Of a stretch of DNA of 64,000 nucleotides, positions 44,615 through 55,347 are shown piece by piece. The notes under the pieces were generated by a model. That model searched no databases, was not told where the DNA came from, and saw nothing but the letters and a program-made list of their open reading frames with translations. Position numbers and translations under genes: made by a program. Source of the stretch: Lolium rigidum (lineage: Eukaryota; Streptophyta; Magnoliopsida; Poales; Poaceae); the NCBI RefSeq assembly GCF_022539505.1, contig NC_061508.1:60955754-61019753 (forward strand). Reading direction: 5' to 3'. Numbering within the stretch: the first letter of the stretch is position 1; each line of letters begins with the position of its first letter.

Positions 44615-46287
44615 CTAAGATAACTGAGGCTTCACAGGGTTTAACAGCCTCTCCACCTCAGTGGCAAACCGATCCATTGCCATCCACGGCAGCACGACCG
44701 GCACGACAACTGCGTCCTCCCCATCGCGATCCTTACCGCTGATGAAGCTACTCACACCAAAGGCAGTGTCGGCTGGGCCAGCATAAACGGGCTCGCCCCA
44801 CCCGAAGTCCACACGGGCGAACCCGAGATGACGGGCGTCAGAGAGCACGAACATGCTTGTTGGACACAAGAACCGTCGGCCGAGCAGCACCATCTCATCG
44901 ATAATGGAACGAGCGTATTCGGAGGTCACCGTTGCCTTCGCCCGCCGCACCAGCGCCACGGCATCGCCCAGTGAGCCGCCAAGTAGCACTGCCGGGTCGA
45001 CCAACACCGTGGAGGGAACACACGCGTTGCCGTAGTACCCCGCAGGCAGGTTCGTCCCGGCAACACCCCTAATGTTAACGACGATCATTAGCGGAGCATT
45101 CCCTCCTAGGGGGAGCTCGAGCGCTGCAGCGCGAGCACGCCCGAGGAACGCGGCGAGGGCCTCGAAGGTGGTGGCCGTGTCGCGGAGGAGTGGAGGGAGG
45201 CTTTTCTTGATGGCGTCGAGGTCTGATGCCCCGAAAGTGAAAGAACGTATGACCATATCGCCGGCTGGCGGAGGCTGCTGAAGTAGTAGGTCGAACTCGC
45301 GGTGCGTAAAGGAAGGCATAGGCGGGTCGCGAGCATTGAGGAGCTCCCGGGACCAGACGGGTGCGATGGTCGGGGACGGGAGGCCACGGGTGAGCTCGGC
45401 GATGGCGTTCATGAACTGGGCAATGCCAATTCCGTCACAGATGACGTGGTTGAAGCGGAGAGCGAATACGAAGCTGCCGCACAGCAGACGCGTTACCTGG
45501 TCATCTCGTAGCCAATTGTTGGTTAGATTATGGACCCATGGAATACTGAAATATTTATTTCAGTTTACTTAATAACTTCAATTGTTATTTCATGATATAT
45601 TATAGAAAAATCCCAATTGTCCCCACTAAATTTGAAATACTAATGTTTTACCTGGATATGCAGCAAGGGACAGTCAATCACGCCGCTGGATCCCTGCACG
45701 TCGAAGAGCAGCTGGTCCCAGCAAGGGAACGGCGGCCTGAGCCCGACAGCCTCCAGCTCTACCAACCGCACGTCACCGTCGGCCTCCACGAAGAGAACCC
45801 CCTCGCCGTTGCAGTCGACCACCAGCTTCTGACCCTCAACCTCCCTGAGCCGACCGGCCAACGGGTAGTATTGCACCAGCGCCTCGCCGAGCGCACGTCG
45901 GATGAGGCCGGCCGGGTCGACGCCGTTCTGTCCGCCACGGTAAAAGAGCGCCAAGGACACGTGCGTGCGCAAGTCCTCCTGGTTGTCAATATCTGACAGA
46001 CGCTTGGTCTCCCGGGGCGTATGGGCAGCCGGGCGGATGAGCTCCGGATCACGCCGGCGCACGGCGTAGGCCAGCGTCGGCGTGTATACCCGCTCCTTCG
46101 CGTGCTTCAGCATATCCACCGGCGGAGTTAGCATGTGAGTAGAGCCATCTGAGCTGAGTTGACGAGGACGGCATGGGTTTATCCATGGAGATCGTTGCTC
46201 CTTCATGCTATAATTTTTGTGCAGGATGCTGGGCAGAGCCCGGGCAGCTGCCCTCGTTCGCCAGACTCTAGCCCCGTAGCTGAGCAT
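44615..46287 (-). CDS. BAHD acyltransferase, copy 2, with mitochondrial-like N-terminal extension
   Basis: Duplicate of the gene at 10420-12103. Exon 1 is 46287-45652 and exon 2 is 45496-44615, with a phase-0 GT-AG intron of 155 bp at the same place, giving 505 residues. HxxxD is HVICD and DFGWG is present, so the catalytic core is intact. The N-terminal extension is kept (MLSYGARVWRTRAAARALPS, then ILHKNYSMKEQ), with Arg24 changed to Lys and Thr28 to Met relative to copy 1. Other differences are scattered, including loss of two residues (FYRGGQNGV versus FYRGAGGQNGV). As in copy 1, the frame extends upstream only to a TTG, so ATG at 46287 is used. Roughly nine in ten residues match copy 1 by eye. 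Substrate unknown. Confidence 0.9.
45497..45651 (-). other. Intron of BAHD copy 2
   Basis: The donor is CATATCCAG/GTAAAACATT and the acceptor GACCAG/GTAACGCGT on the minus strand. Copy 1 has CAA instead of CAG before the donor, which keeps Gln but weakens its splice consensus slightly. Confidence 0.9.
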
Positions 46288-46367
46288 ACCTAGGATGGTC
46301 TCGGAGCAAGTCGGAAGCAACAACTACTACAGTATTATCACTGTTGGCTTCCACAGTTCTGCACGTG

Positions 46368-46375
46368 TATTTATA
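46368..46375 (-). promoter_or_regulatory. TATA box of BAHD copy 2
   Basis: TATAAATA on the minus strand, 81 bases upstream of the ATG. CACGTG-like sequence (CACGTGCAGAAC) follows it. Confidence 0.65.
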
Positions 46376-47478
46376 GTAAATCAATGTGAGATTGTAAGCG
46401 GGCAGCCAGCTGGAAATTCCATCCAGCCTCGAATCGATCCATCCATTGGAAGAAGCGCCCGAATTTTGGAGGAAAATATGTTGTACTATGAACTATATAA
46501 AAAAGAAAAAATTATGACAAAAACTATCTCTATATACAACTATTTTTTTTTCATGTAGCTCAAAATGCAATACAATTTCCTGCATGAGTATCCAGGGCAT
46601 ATGTATATATTCATGAAATAAATTTTATAATTTTTTAAAAACACAGAAATAATTTTTTTTAATATTTTAAAAACCGAAAGCACTGGTACTTGGCTGCATC
46701 AAATCTTCGCTCGACTAGTAAAACGTACATCCTTTGCATGTGGTGGACTGCGCAATATCACCGCTGCTTTTAGTGTGCAGGGAACCATTGGGTTTTCTCC
46801 TTTCAAAGATATCATTGGCATTTCCCTTTTCTAGATATCATTTGTTTTATCTCAATGCAATGAAACCGGCGTGTTGATCCATGTTTCTCTATAACAAGAT
46901 ATATCACGATTATAGGACCTTTGCAAATTATCTTTTTAATTGTGGTAGTCGATGTACCCGTAAATTCCGATATGCCATGATTTCCTAGCAAATGCACTAT
47001 TCACTATGAAGTTTCATGATTTTTTGTTGTTGCTCACATCAAGATGTAACTCGTCATTAAAACTCGCAAAGATGCAGATTCCTATGTAATTTTCCAGGTC
47101 TTTCATAACTTAAAAGGTAGAATTTTGTTTTTTTATAAAAAAATTGTGATTTTTGGAGCCTGGAGTCAAATATCCTTTTTTTCCAAACATTGGCAGCCCT
47201 ATCAAATCAAAATATCCTATATTTGATTCCATGCTCACGTAAAAGCAGAGTTGATAATGACATGGCGACAATTTCACACATAATCGTTATGAACAATTAA
47301 GGGAGTAGAGGCGTCAACAATGAAAACGACCAAAAGAAATAAATAAACTTATGGAACTTATTAATAATTACAAAATTCTAAATAGGGAAATCTGAAAATA
47401 ATCTAAAAAACTATGGAGTTGGGTGTTACTTATGCTTTTTTTTGTTAATTTTCTTCTGTATTCATAATTTGTATAAAT
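46376..47478. other. 5' flank of BAHD copy 2, no gene
   Basis: Collinear with the copy 1 flank but lacking about 75-80 bp directly upstream of the TATA box. AT-rich, with no MITE before the SINE. Confidence 0.7.
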
Positions 47479-47493
47479 AATCAGGTCATTTGT

Positions 47494-47807
47494 TGCAAAC
47501 AGAGCTTGGCTCTGGTGGTTAGGTTCCTTGTGGTGGAGCCAGCCCACCCAGGTTCAAGTCCTAGACTTGGCATGGGTGTTTGCATTTACCTGGATTATTC
47601 CAGGATTTAACCGGCGCTATGCTTTCAGTGGTAGGTGACGTGCCCGTCAACAGCGAGGCGCCAGTGGTGACTTCGTCAACCTCAAGATATGCCGGCACAG
47701 TCCCTCGGAGGTGCTCATAGGGGTAGGGTGTGCGTGCGTGCGTTCATAGGGGTGTCTGTACGTGCGTGTTTGTGAGCGTCTGCATTGTACTGTGTTCTCA
47801 AAAAAAA
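47494..47807 (+). mobile_element. tRNA-derived SINE (Au type)
   Basis: The 5' part has RNA polymerase III boxes: an A-box-like TGGCTCTGGTGG near 47508 and a B box GGTTCAAGTCC at 47551-47561. It continues with a long tRNA-unrelated body with GTGCGTGCGTGCGTTCATAG and ends in an A run. A 15-bp target duplication AATCAGGTCATTTGT flanks it (47479-47493 and 47808-47822). Copy 1 shows the empty site near 13347. The Au family name is from memory of the tRNA-like head. Confidence 0.85.
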
Positions 47808-48833
47808 AATCAGGTCATTTGTCCAATGGCCACATCGTCTATTATCTATATATATTATATACTACAAATGTCTAATGAAGCCACCATGTTAAGCCACACA
47901 GTCTTAATTATTTTGATGGTTAGATCGAAAATTTACGGCCCTTATTTAACTAGAGATTAATAGTTACATAACATTATAGTTGTGTTTGACACGTCCGTGT
48001 AACATGTGAGGTATAACACGTGAGCTTTATTTAGTATATATATTAATGATGGAGATTGAAAATATCTATCTATATATGGAATATGTGTCAACGCATAACA
48101 AACACGATCAAATAACATACCTACCGAAAAGAGGAAGTCCGATAGTCTGCCGTCCATTGTCTGGAGATCACAAAGAAGTATTGATGTTGTACGTTCAGTT
48201 AGGCCAACTCTATTTATTACTTAGTTCTATATTAAAAAAATACAACCTACCTATCTACAAGACAGGAGCTACATGTCTGTTCCAACGGAAAAACAACACA
48301 TGAGCTATCTCAGAAATAAAGATTAGTTCAATGAAGATAACACATGTAGTTATTTTCTTTGAATTGTGTATCGGAGACTACCTATGCATGTGCGGTAAAG
48401 ATAAAAATAAATATGCCTACACATGGTTTTTATGTTACCACCGATAAAAATACTGCCAAACGAAAATACATGTATTTATATAATTTTCTTAAATTTAAAG
48501 AATTTTGACAAATTTTGAATGAATGTGAAAATATGTTTGATAATTCTCGAGTGTTATTTTTGACGGTATACCAGTACTCAAATATATTATAACGCAGACA
48601 CTGTTTCTACCATAGTAAAAGCAATATACGGATTTCTAAGAAATCCACCACGTTAAGCCACACAATCTTAATTATATTATTTTGATAGTTAGATCTAAAA
48701 CTTACGGCTGTGATTTAGCTAGAGATTAATAGTTACGTAACATTATAGTCATGTTTGACACATCCGTACAACATATGAGAGATAACACGGGAACTTTATT
48801 AAGTATATATATTAATGACGGAGATTTTGAATA

Positions 48834-51204
48834 TCTCTCTCTATCTTTACTATTAAACGGGGATCGGTGGTGGTCGTACGTGAGAAAATCCTTTCGTACG
48901 TCAAATAAACCATATCGATCGGTTTCTGTTCGCGAAAGGTTTTCCTGAGCTTCGTACATAAAAAAACGGTAGGTGACTTCTTCCGCATCTACGCTTTCCT
49001 TTGTTATGGTATGGTGCAGGCCAGACAAGTACCAGAGTCCGGCTCGAACCCGACGTCTAAACCTTGTTCGTCGTATGCTGCAAGCCAACCCTCAGCGGAG
49101 TCCTGGTCCAGCGCGATCGAGCCTGTCCACAAATAACTAACCATCCTACTGTGACGCCTAAAATCTCTCGTACACCGCCTTGCCAATCGAGTAGCTTCGT
49201 CGGGCTAGCCATGGATATCGACACGACGAGGAAGGATGGGAGCTGCAACTCTGCAAGAGGACGACGTTGCCACGCTGCCGACGGCTCGTCATGACGTGCG
49301 ACAACGAGTAAACAGCTGTGACCGTTGACGCCGTCATACCAGAACGGCGCAGCCCTGCTTCGTCAAGGATGAAGTCGTCGGCGTCCTGCTTCGACTGACT
49401 ACAGTGGCGTGTATTTCCATCGGGTATCTCCCTCTTCATCCTGCCGTGGACAGGGCCAACCTGTGTCGGGCGCGGTGGGCACCGTGATTTGATTTCTCAT
49501 CCTCATCGATCTTGCTTCCATGTTTCAAAGTGTTAACAATCAGAGGGACTAACTGCTACGGCAGATGACAATGCTTTAATCAAAGTACCACAGTACATAA
49601 TGCAGCTCGGTACGTTTTGGATCCGCATTGACACAATGATGCGAGGACACGTTTCTTTCTTTGAAAATCTACATGTACTTCGTGAAGGTGGATTGTATTC
49701 GTGCAAGACATAAATCAACAGAGAAAGTTTAGATCAGAATTAGTTGATTCGATTTCTACTATTATTCTTACAGCATTTGATGCTCATCTTGGGATTTTCT
49801 GAAGAACGACACGAAGTGGCAGGAGCACATTCAGAAGAACCAGCTATATCCAGGGCCATCATACAATCCTCAGGCTACAAGAAGACTTCGGGATATAGCT
49901 GGAAGATGGCCTGAATGTGCTAGATTTTCTAACAGTATAGAGAGTTGTGGCAAGTGAAGGAGACAAGCTGATTTTCACAGCAATTTTCCATGGAAATCCG
50001 TAATAGTGGGGTGGAAAAGCTTCATGCTATTTGGACAGTTCTGCTTGTTGTTTTCAAGCGTGGTGTTTTAGGCCTGAAGTCTTCTCTCCAAAACTGGCGA
50101 TGAGAAGCAACTACTAGGCGATAGAGTGACTATACATAAAATTTTGATCATGGCGCCAGGTGTCGGGTAGACAAGTGCGCACAGTTGCTAAGGCTGAAAT
50201 AGGGTGCATGATATATAAATATCAGGCTTCAAAGTAGAAAACGAATTGTCAAATTTGTGTCTTTCTAATTTACCAGATATACACTTCACTTGTTGGATTG
50301 TGGTCATAAGGTTTACTACCAACAAATATATTCAACGGAATGGAGATCGTCTAAACTCGGATGAAACAAATGTGAATGTAGTTCGTTGCACTATTATGTC
50401 AGACATGGCGTTGCTTTGGCATTACATTGAAGAAAGAATATTCAGGACGTTTAGACATTGAAATGAGAAAATCAGCTTTCCTTCAAACACTACTAGCACA
50501 AAACATGATGTCGCAATTCTGATGAAATGCACGTACGTCTCGTCTTATGTCGACCCAAAACAGCAGGTTGTGGGATTGTATTTTCTTGCACCAACGAGTG
50601 ACGGGCCAGATAGTTCGAGCGTGTCTAACAGGTTATCAAATTTTTCGTAGGGTTCCAGTTCCAGGTTTTTTTTCTCGAAGCAAAAAATATCGATGGGCAC
50701 CGGTAAATTCAGTTTTTGAAAATAATGAAAATACGGCCCGAGATTTGTCAAACATATTTTTTTTTACAAAACCCTTAAAATTTGAGCTAATTAGGAAAAT
50801 TTCGGTGAATTTTGTTCCATATTACATTTTTCCAGTGGTATCTGATAAACTTGGCTTTCTTTGAAATTTTGGAAATCTCAACCGAGAAGAAAAATAATCA
50901 TCGGCACAAACGTTCAGTTGGTGTAGGTGGTAGCGACTCAAATAGAACTTCCTCGGCTTCTGTCTTATCAATGTGTTGTCCCCTGGAGATGAGGAGCTTA
51001 GACGATTCTTTTGAAGATATTCTTTTAGATCGGGCGAGTTTATGCGTTTAGATGGATATGTAGTAAAGTCGGAGGCATTGCTATCACTTTTGGCACGTTT
51101 TGGTGCCCTCTTGGGTGCAATGCCAACATCTTTCTATCTAGCCACGGGATATCATCCAGATTTTTCAAAGAAACATCCCGTAGCAACGCACGGGCATTCA
51201 GCTA
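48834..51204 (+). mobile_element. Helitron, 2.37 kb, non-autonomous
   Basis: The left end is TCTCTCTATCTTTACTATTA after an A at 48833. The right end has the hairpin CCCGTAGCAACGCACGGG at 51177-51194 and ends CATTCAGCTA before T. Sister array units have an uninterrupted A/T junction (AAAATATCTATCTATATATG) at this point, and there is no target duplication, as expected for rolling-circle insertion between A and T. The usual CTAG end reads CTA here, one base short. The interior has short open stretches (for example 49004-49186 minus, LDQDSAEGWLAAYDEQGLDV) that may be captured gene pieces, but I could not identify them. No Rep/helicase text is present. Confidence 0.78.
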
Positions 51205-51810
51205 TCTATATATATATACGATCAACTAGCAAACCTACTGAAAAGAAATGTTTGGCAGCCTGCCGTCCGTTACCTAGACAGCACAAAATGTTGTACGTTC
51301 TATTAGGCCAACTCTATTTATTACTTAGCTCCATCTGTTGTACATTAAAGGAAAGAAAAAAAATTACACGCTAACACGCTACCTATCTATAAGACAGGAG
51401 CTACATATCTGTTCATATAGAAAAACATACACGAGCTATCTCCATTTTCAATAAAGATTAGTTCAATAGAAATAAGGCGTGTAGTTATTTTCTTTTTGAA
51501 TTGTGTATAGGTGACTAGCTATGCATATCTTATAAAAAAAATATACCTCTACACATGATTTTCCGGTTATAACCGAGAAAAAATGTGGCGAAATGAAAAT
51601 ACAGTTATTTACATAATTTTCTCAAATTTAATGTTTTTGACAAATTTTTAACGAATTTAAGAATATGTTTGATAAATCTCGAGTGGTATTTTCTACGGTA
51701 CTTTTGGTACATGTACTCAAATATTATAAACACAGACACTAATTCTACCATATTAAAAGCAATATACGGATGTCTAATAAAACCATCACGTGTTAAGCCA
51801 CACAATTTTA

Positions 51811-52122
51811 GACTACCCACAATAAGAGTATCATAGGTAGTATCATGCATCTTATGAATGCAAAAAAGGTGATGTGGCAGTGTAATTAAAGATGAGAGAG
51901 GATTGTAATATCATAAGTAGATACCGTATCATAGCAAGTAGTCCTGGAAAATTTAATGTCAAATACATCTTGTATATAGATCTGCATTGAGATTCTACAA
52001 ATCAATTAATATAAGAAGATTATGATACTAGTACATGATACCATGCATCATGAATATAGTAACATGTAGTAGTAGCATACACACATGATACTTTTATAAG
52101 ATAATATGCATTGCGACTAGTC
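51811..52122. mobile_element. Tourist-type MITE, 312 bp
   Basis: Flanked by TTA on both sides (51808-51810, 52123-52125). The left end GACTACCCACAATAAGAGTA and the right end read inverted GACTAGTCGCAATGCATA are related. Sister units show the empty site ACACAATCTTAATTATTTTG. Confidence 0.8.
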
Positions 52123-52232
52123 TTAACTATTTTGATGGTTTGATCTAAAACTTACGGATGTGATTTAGCTAGAGATTAATAGTTACATAATATTATAGTC
52201 GTGCTTGACACATCTGTATAACATCAGAGGTA

Positions 52233-52468
52233 CTACCTCCGTTTCAAGGAATAAGGCACACGCGTATTCCAAGACGAATTTTAACCACAAAAATTAAGCA
52301 ACAAAATCTTAATTATATTATATACATGTAACACCGTTGGGTTCGTATTGAAAAACACTTTCTAATGATGCTAATTTCATACAAACAATCTTTATATATT
52401 TGAAGTAATTCTTGATCAAACAAAAAGCTCGTAAAACGAGGACGCCTTATTCCTTGAAACGGAGGTAG
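52233..52468. mobile_element. Stowaway-type MITE, 236 bp, near-perfect terminal repeats
   Basis: CTACCTCCGTTTCAAGGAAT and AAGGC on the left match the inverted right end exactly over 25 bases. TA lies on both sides (52231-52232, 52469-52470). The perfect ends suggest a younger copy than the other Stowaway elements here. Confidence 0.9.
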
Positions 52469-52525
52469 TATATCATATCACGTGAACTTTATTAAGTACA
52501 TATATTAATAGTTCTATCAGCCCAT

Positions 52526-52814
52526 AAAACTGGCTACAGTGGTAAATATCATGTAGTAGTATCATTCATATGGTACTTGGGTATGATATAATCTCTATAG
52601 TGGTTAGTATTATGGAGTAGTATCATAGTCATGTTATATGTATTATTTTTAAAATCTCAATGCAAATTTATGCATAAGATTTGTTTGGCATTTACTTTTC
52701 TCGTGATATGCGCTATGATACAATATCCATCTAAGTTAGTTTAATCTCCTCTTTCCTCTGTAATTAGCTTCCACGTCAGCATTTTTGTGAAATTAATGTG
52801 CATGATACTAACTT
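52526..52814. mobile_element. Tourist-type MITE remnant
   Basis: AAAACTGGCTACAGTGGTAA near 52526, then GTAGTAGTATCAT and, at the far end, TGTGCATGATACTAACTT. The layout is typical of Tourist MITEs, but the right terminus is replaced by the next Stowaway element. Confidence 0.5.
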
Positions 52815-53047
52815 CTACCTCCATCCCAAGGCTTAAGGCCTATATTTTCTTCAGAAAGTCAAACTATGTTAAGTTTTACTAAGTTTATATAAAAAAATCA
52901 TCAACATGTGAAATACAAAATTAATATTATTAGATAGATAATGAAATATATTTTCATGTGCTATCTACAAAATATCATATTTATTGATAGATTATTCTAA
53001 AATTTTGTTCAAACTTTTCTTGCTTTGAATTTTCCAATAATATATAA

Positions 53048-54735
53048 GAGCATCTCCGGTCGTGTCCCCCAAAGCATTCCCCAAAGTGATTTGGGACGCG
53101 TCGGATAAAAAAAACCTTCCCAGCCGCGTGCCCCAAAGCATCTTTTGTCCGGCGCGGCCCAATACGGTGTCTGGTGTCCCGAACCCATCCCCGCTACACA
53201 GGGGACGCTCGGGGCACGCCGGACACAGCGAAAAGCGAGGCGAGGTGTGGCGGGACCAATGCATCAACGACACATTCAAGTTTAAACCTAACAGTCGCCT
53301 ACCTCGCGATGGAAGTTATTGGCGCGCAGTAACACAGGAACGAAGCGTCGTAGCTTTGCCTTAATGGCGATTGAGGGGCAGGCGAGACGTCTCGTCGGTG
53401 CTGCGCAGACTCCATGCGTTGCCGGCGTTCGCACGCCACCGCGTGTTCCCGCGCTTTCTTCCGCCGCTTCTGGCCTCTTCCCGCGCTATCTTCCCGCCGG
53501 CGTCTATAAAAGGCCCCCCCGGCCCAATGGCAGCCACCACAGCCGCCGGCACTCCTTTCTCCAAAACAAGCACATCCCTCGTCGCTCGAACACGACTGCG
53601 CAATGATGAACCGCCCCGACACCGGCCAGTTCCCTCCACCACCACCGAAAGTACCGCAGTTCGACATCGACGCCGCCGCGGAGGAAGAGTCATGGCGGCG
53701 GCGGTTGGAGCGGTGTCATGCAGAGCGGCGATATCGACGGGAGGCAATCGAGTAGCGGGAGCGTCAGCGGCTGGAGGCGATGGCGGGAGCGTCAGCAGCG
53801 GGAGACTCCGAAGCTGAGGAGAATGCGGTGTGGGAGGAGGCGGCGCTGGTGGACATCATAGCGACGTTCGACACCGCCACGGCGGCGCCTAGCGGAGGAG
53901 ATGGGCGGGCGGTGGATCGTAGAGCGGCAGCGCCTGCACATGGAGCGGGATTTCTAGTACCGTGAATGGCGGGAGGAGATGGAGCAGCGGCGGTGGGAGG
54001 CGGTGGATCATCAGCAGTGACAGACGGCGGAGGAGAGTCAGCAGCGGGAGGCGGTGCTGGCGGCAGCGGAGGTGGGCTGGGGGGGCGCGGGCGGATGTGT
54101 TGGCGGCGAAGGCCGACGCATTGGCGGCGCAACTGGAGGCGCAAATGGAGGAGGAGGAGGAGGAAGCGGAGGAGGAGGCGGGCGGAGGACGACGACTTCG
54201 AGTGGTTCGACGACAACTGGCCGCACCCGAACGAGGCGGCGGATCAGCAATGAGCGCTCATCGAGTCCTTCGAGTCGGAGAAGAAGCTCCAGGACGACGC
54301 CTGTGCCCACGAAGACGCGCAGATTCACCGCACCATAGAGCTCTCCTCCAGGCGGCGTAGCAGGGGAGGGCAGGCGACGACGCGCTGATGGAGCAGCGGC
54401 GTCTGGCCACTGCCCTATGCGTGGAGAGGCGGCGCGCGCAGCAGGAGCTGCGGCGGAGGGGAGGCGGCGACGGGGCGGGGACATCGAACGCACCGCCGGG
54501 CGGCAGTATGCTAGGTTTTAGATGAAATCTAGCCATTTCATTCAAACTTTATAATATATAATCAAATTTGAATGAAAACATTTATTTTCGTGCACATATA
54601 TTTATTTAGGGGCGGCGTTCGAAAAACACGGCTGGAAAGCGACGTCTCCTAAACACGGTATGAATAAAACACGTCCCCTAAATGCTCGATCCGACGCCTT
54701 TTAAGTCGTTTTGGAGGACGCGGCTGAAGATGCTC
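53048..54735 (+). mobile_element. Harbinger-like element, 1.69 kb, GC-rich
   Basis: Termini are GAGCATCTCCGGTCGTGTCC on the left and, inverted from the right, GAGCATCTTCAGCCGCGTCC. TAA is duplicated on both sides (53045-53047 and 54736-54738). The inside is strongly GC-rich against AT-rich surroundings. A TATA box (TATAAAAGG) lies at about 53503, followed by a short ORF. No DDE transposase text was seen, so it is non-autonomous. Harbinger is inferred from the 3-bp target and end shape. Confidence 0.7.
53603..53755 (+). pseudogene. Short Arg/Pro-rich ORF in the Harbinger-like element, probably broken
   Basis: 50 codons from MMNRPDTGQFPPPPPKVPQF to a TAG at 53753, after AERRYRREAIE. Similar Arg/Glu-rich text goes on past the stop (RERQRLEAMAGASAAGDSEA, to about 53963), so one stop probably interrupts a longer coiled-coil-like protein. 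It lies about 95 bp downstream of a TATAAAAGG box. Family not recognised. Confidence 0.4.
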
Positions 54736-54940
54736 TAAAACTTAAGCTTTGGGATGGAGATAGTATGATACTAGCACTATAACACGATCAACTAGCACAC
54801 CTACCGAAAAGAAGAAGTTAGATAGCATGTCGTCTCGTTGTCTAGACAGCACAAAGAAGTATTAATGTTGTACGTTCAGTTAGGCGAACTTCATTTATTA
54901 CTTAGCTCTATCTTCTGTACAATAAAGGATAGAAAACGGA

Positions 54941-55347
54941 AATTCGTCTTGGCTCCCGGGAGCATTTGCTCCCGGATTTTTGGGGAGCAAATTTTGTTTT
55001 TCAAAACTTTTTAAAAAATTCCGAAAAAAATCATGCACGTACCTGACCATGGCACGTACCACCTTGTGTAATTTCGCTGTGAAATGTCATCGTATGCGTC
55101 CTGGGCAAAAATGACAAATTTCCAGATCTGAGATTCAAATTTTTGGATCTCATTTCATGTCAGAAATTTGTCATTTTTGTCCATGGCGCATACGATGACA
55201 TTTTGCAACGACATTTTACACGTTGGTGCGTGCCATGATCAGGTACATGCATGTTTTTTTTCGGAATTTTTTGATAAGTTTTCGATTTTTTCTATTTTTT
55301 CGAAAAAACCGGGAGCAAATGCTCCCGGGAGCAAAATCGCCGCTCCC
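54941..55347. mobile_element. Fold-back MITE, 407 bp, almost wholly inverted-repeat
   Basis: GGCTCCCGGGAGCATTTGCT near the left end is matched inverted near the right end (about 55310-55335). Inner segments also pair, for example ATGTCATCGTATGCG near 55086 with CGCATACGATGACA near 55188, and AATGACAAATTTC with GAAATTTGTCATT. A 9-bp GAAAACGGA lies on both sides (54932-54940, 55348-55356), fitting a Mutator-type target duplication. A further 31 bp of the left end is repeated at 55357-55387. Confidence 0.8.

Larger units (their letters stand above)
52815..54763. mobile_element. Stowaway-type element split by a Harbinger-like insertion
   Basis: The left end CTACCTCCATCCCAAGGCTT at 52815 pairs with the right end read inverted CTATCTCCATCCCAAAGCTT, ending at 54763 before TA. 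The two halves are separated by 53048-54735. Without the insertion the element is about 260 bp. Confidence 0.75.

Noticed and set aside
47500..47570. Possible tRNA gene
   Set aside because: A and B boxes are present, but the rest does not fold as a tRNA and the sequence continues into a SINE body with target duplications.
51042..51374. 110-codon ORF spanning the Helitron 3' end
   Set aside because: It crosses the Helitron/array junction, so it cannot be an ancestral gene, and it has no domain.
53319..54545. Several overlapping ORFs of 60-150 codons on both strands
   Set aside because: The interval is a very GC-rich, stop-poor transposon. Only the frame following the TATA box has a plausible start, and even that is interrupted.
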